A program made the translations under genes and the position numbers. Below are positions 61,062-64,000 of a stretch of DNA of 64,000 nt, one piece after another (position 1 is the first letter of the stretch; the number at the start of each line of letters is the position of its first letter). The stretch comes from Schlegelella_A sp036263655 (lineage in GTDB: Bacteria; Pseudomonadota; Gammaproteobacteria; Burkholderiales; Burkholderiaceae_C): assembly GCA_036263655.1 (NCBI GenBank), contig DATAGP010000062.1, positions 1 to 64,000 on the forward strand, given 5' to 3'. The notes under the pieces were generated by a model that did no database searches, was not told the DNA's origin, and saw nothing but the letters and a program-made list of their open reading frames with translations.

Positions 61062-62663
61062 ATGTGCACGCTCTGCGACGCGGGACTCCCGCAAGACCAC
61101 GCCGGCTCCCGCCGCAAGTTCCTGAAGGCGACGACCGCGGCAGGCATCGCCGCCGCGGGTCTCGGCGTGCTGGCGCCGCGCCCGGCTGCGGCGGACGACG
61201 ACAGGGCGCCCGACGACACCGGCGCGCACGGCCGCCGCTACCTCATCCGTGGTGGCGCGGTCATGACGATGGACCCGAAGATCGGCGACTTCGAGCAGGC
61301 GGACGTGCTGGTCGAAGGCCGCAAGATCGTCGCCATCGGCCGGCACCTGCACGCGGGCGGCGCCGCGGTCATCGACGCGCGCGGTCGCATCGTCATGCCG
61401 GGCTTCATCGACACCCATCATCACCAGTTCGAGACGGCGCTCCGCAGCTTCCTCGCCGACGGCGTCCTGATCAACGACGGCTCGGCCACGCGGAGCGGCA
61501 ACACGACCTACTTCGAGTACATCCTGCTCAAGTTCGCGCCCGTCTACCGGCCGCAGGACGTCTACATCAACGAGCTGTTCGGCGGCCTGAGCCAGCTCGA
61601 CGCCGGCGTGACGACCGTTCACGACGTCTCGCAGATCCACCACACGCCGCAGCACTCGGACGCGGCGATCCAGGCGCTCTTCGACACCGGCCGCCGCGCT
61701 GCCTTCGGCTACTTCGAGAGCGCCGGCGCCGGCATCCTCGGCACCAACCCGGGCAACCAGTACCCGACCGATGCGCCGCGCATCAAGCAGCAGTGGTTCT
61801 CGTCGAGCGACCAGCTCGTCCACATGATCATGGGCGGCGAGGTCTATCTCGGCGACGCGACGACCGACCTGTCGTGGAAGATCGGACGGCAGCTCGGCCT
61901 GCAGATCGCGGCGCACATCCTGTCGCCCTTCGGCATCCGTCCGATCTTCGACAGGCTCGCCGCCGGCATGGGCGGCAACGGCAGCCTCGGCATCGGCCCG
62001 GACAACCTCTTCATCCACATGACGGGCATGGCCGACGCCGCCTGGCAGAAGGTCCGGGACGTCGGCGCGCAGGTGTCGCTGGCGGTCCCGATCGAGATGA
62101 ACATGCGGCACGGCATGCCGCCGATCCTGAAGATGCAGAGCCTCGGCATCGAGCCGTCGCTGAGCACCGACGTGGAGTGCACCCTGACCGCCGACTTCTT
62201 CACGCAGATGCGCTCGACCATGAACGTGCAGCGCGCCCTGGTGAACCAGATGGTCCTCGAGCAGGGCAACTTCTATCCGCCCACCCAGTGGCCGACGCCG
62301 GCACCCGGCACGCCGCCCCTGCTCAACACGACCGACGTGCTTCGCTACGCCACCATCAATGGCGCCAAGGCGCTGCGCCTCGACCACAAGACCGGCTCGC
62401 TCACGCCGGGCAAGGAGGCCGACATCATCATCCTCGACGCCACCGCGATCAACGTCGCGCCGCTCAACCACGTGCCCGGCGCCGTGGTGTCGCTGATGGA
62501 GCGGTCCAACGTCGAGACGGTGATCGTCGCCGGCAAGCTGCGCAAGTGGAAGGGGCGCCTGCTCGGCGCCAACGTGGCGCGGCTGCGCCGGCAGCTCGAG
62601 GACTCGCGCGACTACGTGTTCGCGAAGGCTGGAGTCCCGCAGGACCTGTTCCGGAAGAACTGA
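61062..62663 (+). CDS. Tat-exported amidohydrolase (ATZ/TRZ-type)
   Basis: The 533-residue protein has a Tat signal (SRRKFLKATTAAGIAAAGLG, residues 16-35) following a Cys-containing start, then an amidohydrolase core: VDARGRIVMPGFIDTHHHQFETAL (in part, HxH metal ligands), VTTVHDVSQIHHT, and the C-terminal GSLTPGKEADIIILDA composite domain. The family hydrolyses C-N or C-Cl bonds of cyclic or aminated substrates; the substrate is open. GAGGAG lies before ATG 61062. Confidence 0.9.
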   Translation: MCTLCDAGLPQDHAGSRRKFLKATTAAGIAAAGLGVLAPRPAAADDDRAPDDTGAHGRRYLIRGGAVMTMDPKIGDFEQADVLVEGRKIVAIGRHLHAGGAAVIDARGRIVMPGFIDTHHHQFETALRSFLADGVLINDGSATRSGNTTYFEYILLKFAPVYRPQDVYINELFGGLSQLDAGVTTVHDVSQIHHTPQHSDAAIQALFDTGRRAAFGYFESAGAGILGTNPGNQYPTDAPRIKQQWFSSSDQLVHMIMGGEVYLGDATTDLSWKIGRQLGLQIAAHILSPFGIRPIFDRLAAGMGGNGSLGIGPDNLFIHMTGMADAAWQKVRDVGAQVSLAVPIEMNMRHGMPPILKMQSLGIEPSLSTDVECTLTADFFTQMRSTMNVQRALVNQMVLEQGNFYPPTQWPTPAPGTPPLLNTTDVLRYATINGAKALRLDHKTGSLTPGKEADIIILDATAINVAPLNHVPGAVVSLMERSNVETVIVAGKLRKWKGRLLGANVARLRRQLEDSRDYVFAKAGVPQDLFRKN

Positions 62664-62689
62664 GTCGCGGCGCAACCGAGCGCTGCCGC

Positions 62690-64000
62690 ATGACCCGTCG
62701 CTGGCGACTGTTTCCGAAGTACGCGCTGCTGATCATCACGCTGGTCGGCGGCATGCTCGTCGCGAGCGGCGCCATCGGCGTTTACTTCTCGTGGCGCGAG
62801 ACCGAGGCGCACCTCGCCGCGCTGCAGGCCGAGAAGGCGCAGAGCGCGGCGACGCGCATCGAGCAGTACATCCTCGACATCGCGCACCAGCTCGGCTGGA
62901 CGGCGCTGCCGCGCGCCAAGGTCGACGGCGCCGGGCTGGAGGATCGGCGCACCGAATACCTGAAGCTGCTGCGCCAGGTGCCGGCGATCACCGAGGTCGC
63001 CTGGCTCGATGCGCGGGGCCGCGAGCAGCTGCGCATCTCGCGCCTGGCGATGGACGTGGTCCACGGGGGCACCGACCTCTCCGGGCAGGCGCAGTTCCGC
63101 GACGCCGCTGCCGGCCGCATCCACTACGGGCCGGTGTACTTCCGCAAGGGCTCCGAGCCGTACATGACGATCGCCCGCGCGGCGGGCGACGGCGGCGTCA
63201 CCGCTGCCGAGGTCAACCTCAAGTTCGTCTGGGACGTGGTCTCGCGCATCAAGATCGGCGAGGCCGGCCTCGCCTACGTGGTCGACGCCACCGGCACCCT
63301 CATCGCCCACCCCGACATCAGCCTGGTCCTGCGCAAGTCCGACCTCAGCGCGCTGCCGCAGGTCGCCGCGCTGGCGGAGCCGGGGGGCCCCAGCGCGCGC
63401 CGGCTCGCCCGCGACCTGAAGGGCGAGGAAGTGTTCTCCGCCCACGCGCCGATCCCGACGCTGCGCTGGACCGTGTTCGTCGAGTCGCCGCGCGCCGAGG
63501 CGTTCCAGCCGCTCTACGCCACCCTGCAGCGGAACTCGCTCATCCTCCTCGCCGCGCTGCTGATCTCGATCGCCGCGAGCTTCTTCCTGGCCCGCGCGCT
63601 GGTGCGGCCGCTGCGCGCCTTGCAGGAAGGCGCCGGCCGCATCGGCGCCGGCGATCTGGCGCACCCGATCGACGTCCGCACCGGCGACGAGCTCGAAAAG
63701 CTCGCCGAGCAGTTCAACCGCATGACGGCGCAGCTGCGCGAGTCCTACGCCGGGCTCGAGCGCAAGGTGGAGCAGCGCACCGCCGAGCTGACCGAGGCGC
63801 TCGAGCAGCAGACGGCGACGGCCGAAGTGCTGCGCGTCATCAGCGGCTCGGTCGCCGACAGCGCGCCGGTGTTCGAGAAGATCCTCGAGAGCTGCCAGCG
63901 CCTGTTCGCGAGCACCGAGCAGGGAATCCTGCTCTCGGGCGACGACGGCCGCATCCACCTGGGCGCGCACCACGGCAAGGCCAGCGCCCGCGTGGCGGAG
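62690..64000 (+). CDS. Membrane sensor with Cache, HAMP and GAF start, 3' end outside window
   Basis: From ATG 62690 the frame is open to the window edge (437 codons). It starts MTRRWRLFPKYALLIITLVG with a membrane helix, an extracytoplasmic double-Cache-like domain (about 35-270; GPVYFRKGSEPYMTIARA, GLAYVVDATGTLIAHPD), a second helix (SLILLAALLISIAASFFLA), a HAMP domain (RPLRALQEGAGRIGAGDL) and a coiled coil (LERKVEQRTAELTEALEQQ) leading into a GAF domain. The output, likely a histidine kinase or cyclase, lies beyond the window. It is 26 bp after the amidohydrolase gene. Confidence 0.88.
   Translation, partial: MTRRWRLFPKYALLIITLVGGMLVASGAIGVYFSWRETEAHLAALQAEKAQSAATRIEQYILDIAHQLGWTALPRAKVDGAGLEDRRTEYLKLLRQVPAITEVAWLDARGREQLRISRLAMDVVHGGTDLSGQAQFRDAAAGRIHYGPVYFRKGSEPYMTIARAAGDGGVTAAEVNLKFVWDVVSRIKIGEAGLAYVVDATGTLIAHPDISLVLRKSDLSALPQVAALAEPGGPSARRLARDLKGEEVFSAHAPIPTLRWTVFVESPRAEAFQPLYATLQRNSLILLAALLISIAASFFLARALVRPLRALQEGAGRIGAGDLAHPIDVRTGDELEKLAEQFNRMTAQLRESYAGLERKVEQRTAELTEALEQQTATAEVLRVISGSVADSAPVFEKILESCQRLFASTEQGILLSGDDGRIHLGAHHGKASARVAE

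Noticed and set aside
59439..62675. 1078-codon open frame antisense to the EamA and amidohydrolase genes
   Set aside because: Plus-strand genes have signal sequences, catalytic motifs and ribosome-binding sites. The antisense product is low-complexity Arg/Ala/Gly.

Overview
The window looks like a chromosomal segment of a high-GC betaproteobacterium, most likely of the Burkholderiales. This rests on very G/C-rich codon use, three solitary Bug-type (TctC) periplasmic binding proteins, the fbaA-purC / purE-purK-tsaC order, a tsaB-rimI-UDG-like operon, and many 1-4 bp or larger start/stop overlaps. I saw no tRNA, rRNA, CRISPR array, insertion sequence or prophage.

Region 1 (1-11.7 kb) is housekeeping: the end of glmU, a degenerate family-4 UDG-like gene with rimI and tsaB, a PBP4-type carboxypeptidase (dacB), a GDSL-like lipoprotein, the tRNA t6A enzyme TsaC/Sua5, purK-purE, a thioredoxin-TPR co-chaperone (YbbN type), purC and class II aldolase. 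Region 2 (11.7-20.7 kb) is a minus-strand series led by an LVIVD-repeat propeller, a CobW/COG0523 GTPase, a WD40 propeller and an IclR regulator with overlapping reading frames, followed by a small protein, a Bug protein and a NIPSNAP protein. N-formylglutamate amidohydrolase, a methyltransferase and a 2,4-dienoyl-CoA-reductase-like SDR flank it.

Region 3 (20.7-26.8 kb) looks accessory and is visibly less GC-rich in its first half. It holds a stand-alone CheB-type methylesterase divergent from two tandem paralogous PAS proteins, an AAA_14/DUF4143 ATPase, and an SDR with the exact signature of a halohydrin dehalogenase. Region 4 (26.9-32.5 kb) has a RimK-like ATP-grasp ligase, a Bug protein, glutamine-dependent NAD synthetase and HtpX.

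Region 5 (32.6-37.8 kb) is the least explained part. A 771-residue protein with a lethal-factor-like zinc protease signature and a 635-residue Lys/Glu-rich protein are encoded convergently and share a short N-terminal leader (GLL-Q/E-ALGL...APP). Between them lies a CpXC zinc-knuckle gene whose fifth codon is TAG. A 42-residue membrane peptide lies upstream of the 635-residue gene. I suggest a co-evolved, possibly exported, effector-like module.

Region 6 (37.9-43 kb) has a class II aldolase coupled to an RlmN-like radical SAM enzyme, a RIO kinase with a small partner, a hydroxyacid dehydrogenase and a third Bug protein. Region 7 (43.2-47.6 kb) is a stressosome operon (RsbR, RsbS, RsbT, an ATPase-PP2C protein) ending in a hybrid histidine kinase that carries its own RsbT-like domain. 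Region 8 (47.6-64 kb) has an AI-2E-type permease, an HTH/propeller/DUF899 trio, an arsenosugar-type cluster (ArsS, MTA-phosphorylase-like, two glycosyltransferases) running into a sterol desaturase and a TVP38-dihydrolipoamide-dehydrogenase fusion, a signal-bearing isoaspartyl methyltransferase, a VOC protein, an EamA transporter, a Tat-exported amidohydrolase, and a Cache-HAMP sensor cut by the window end.
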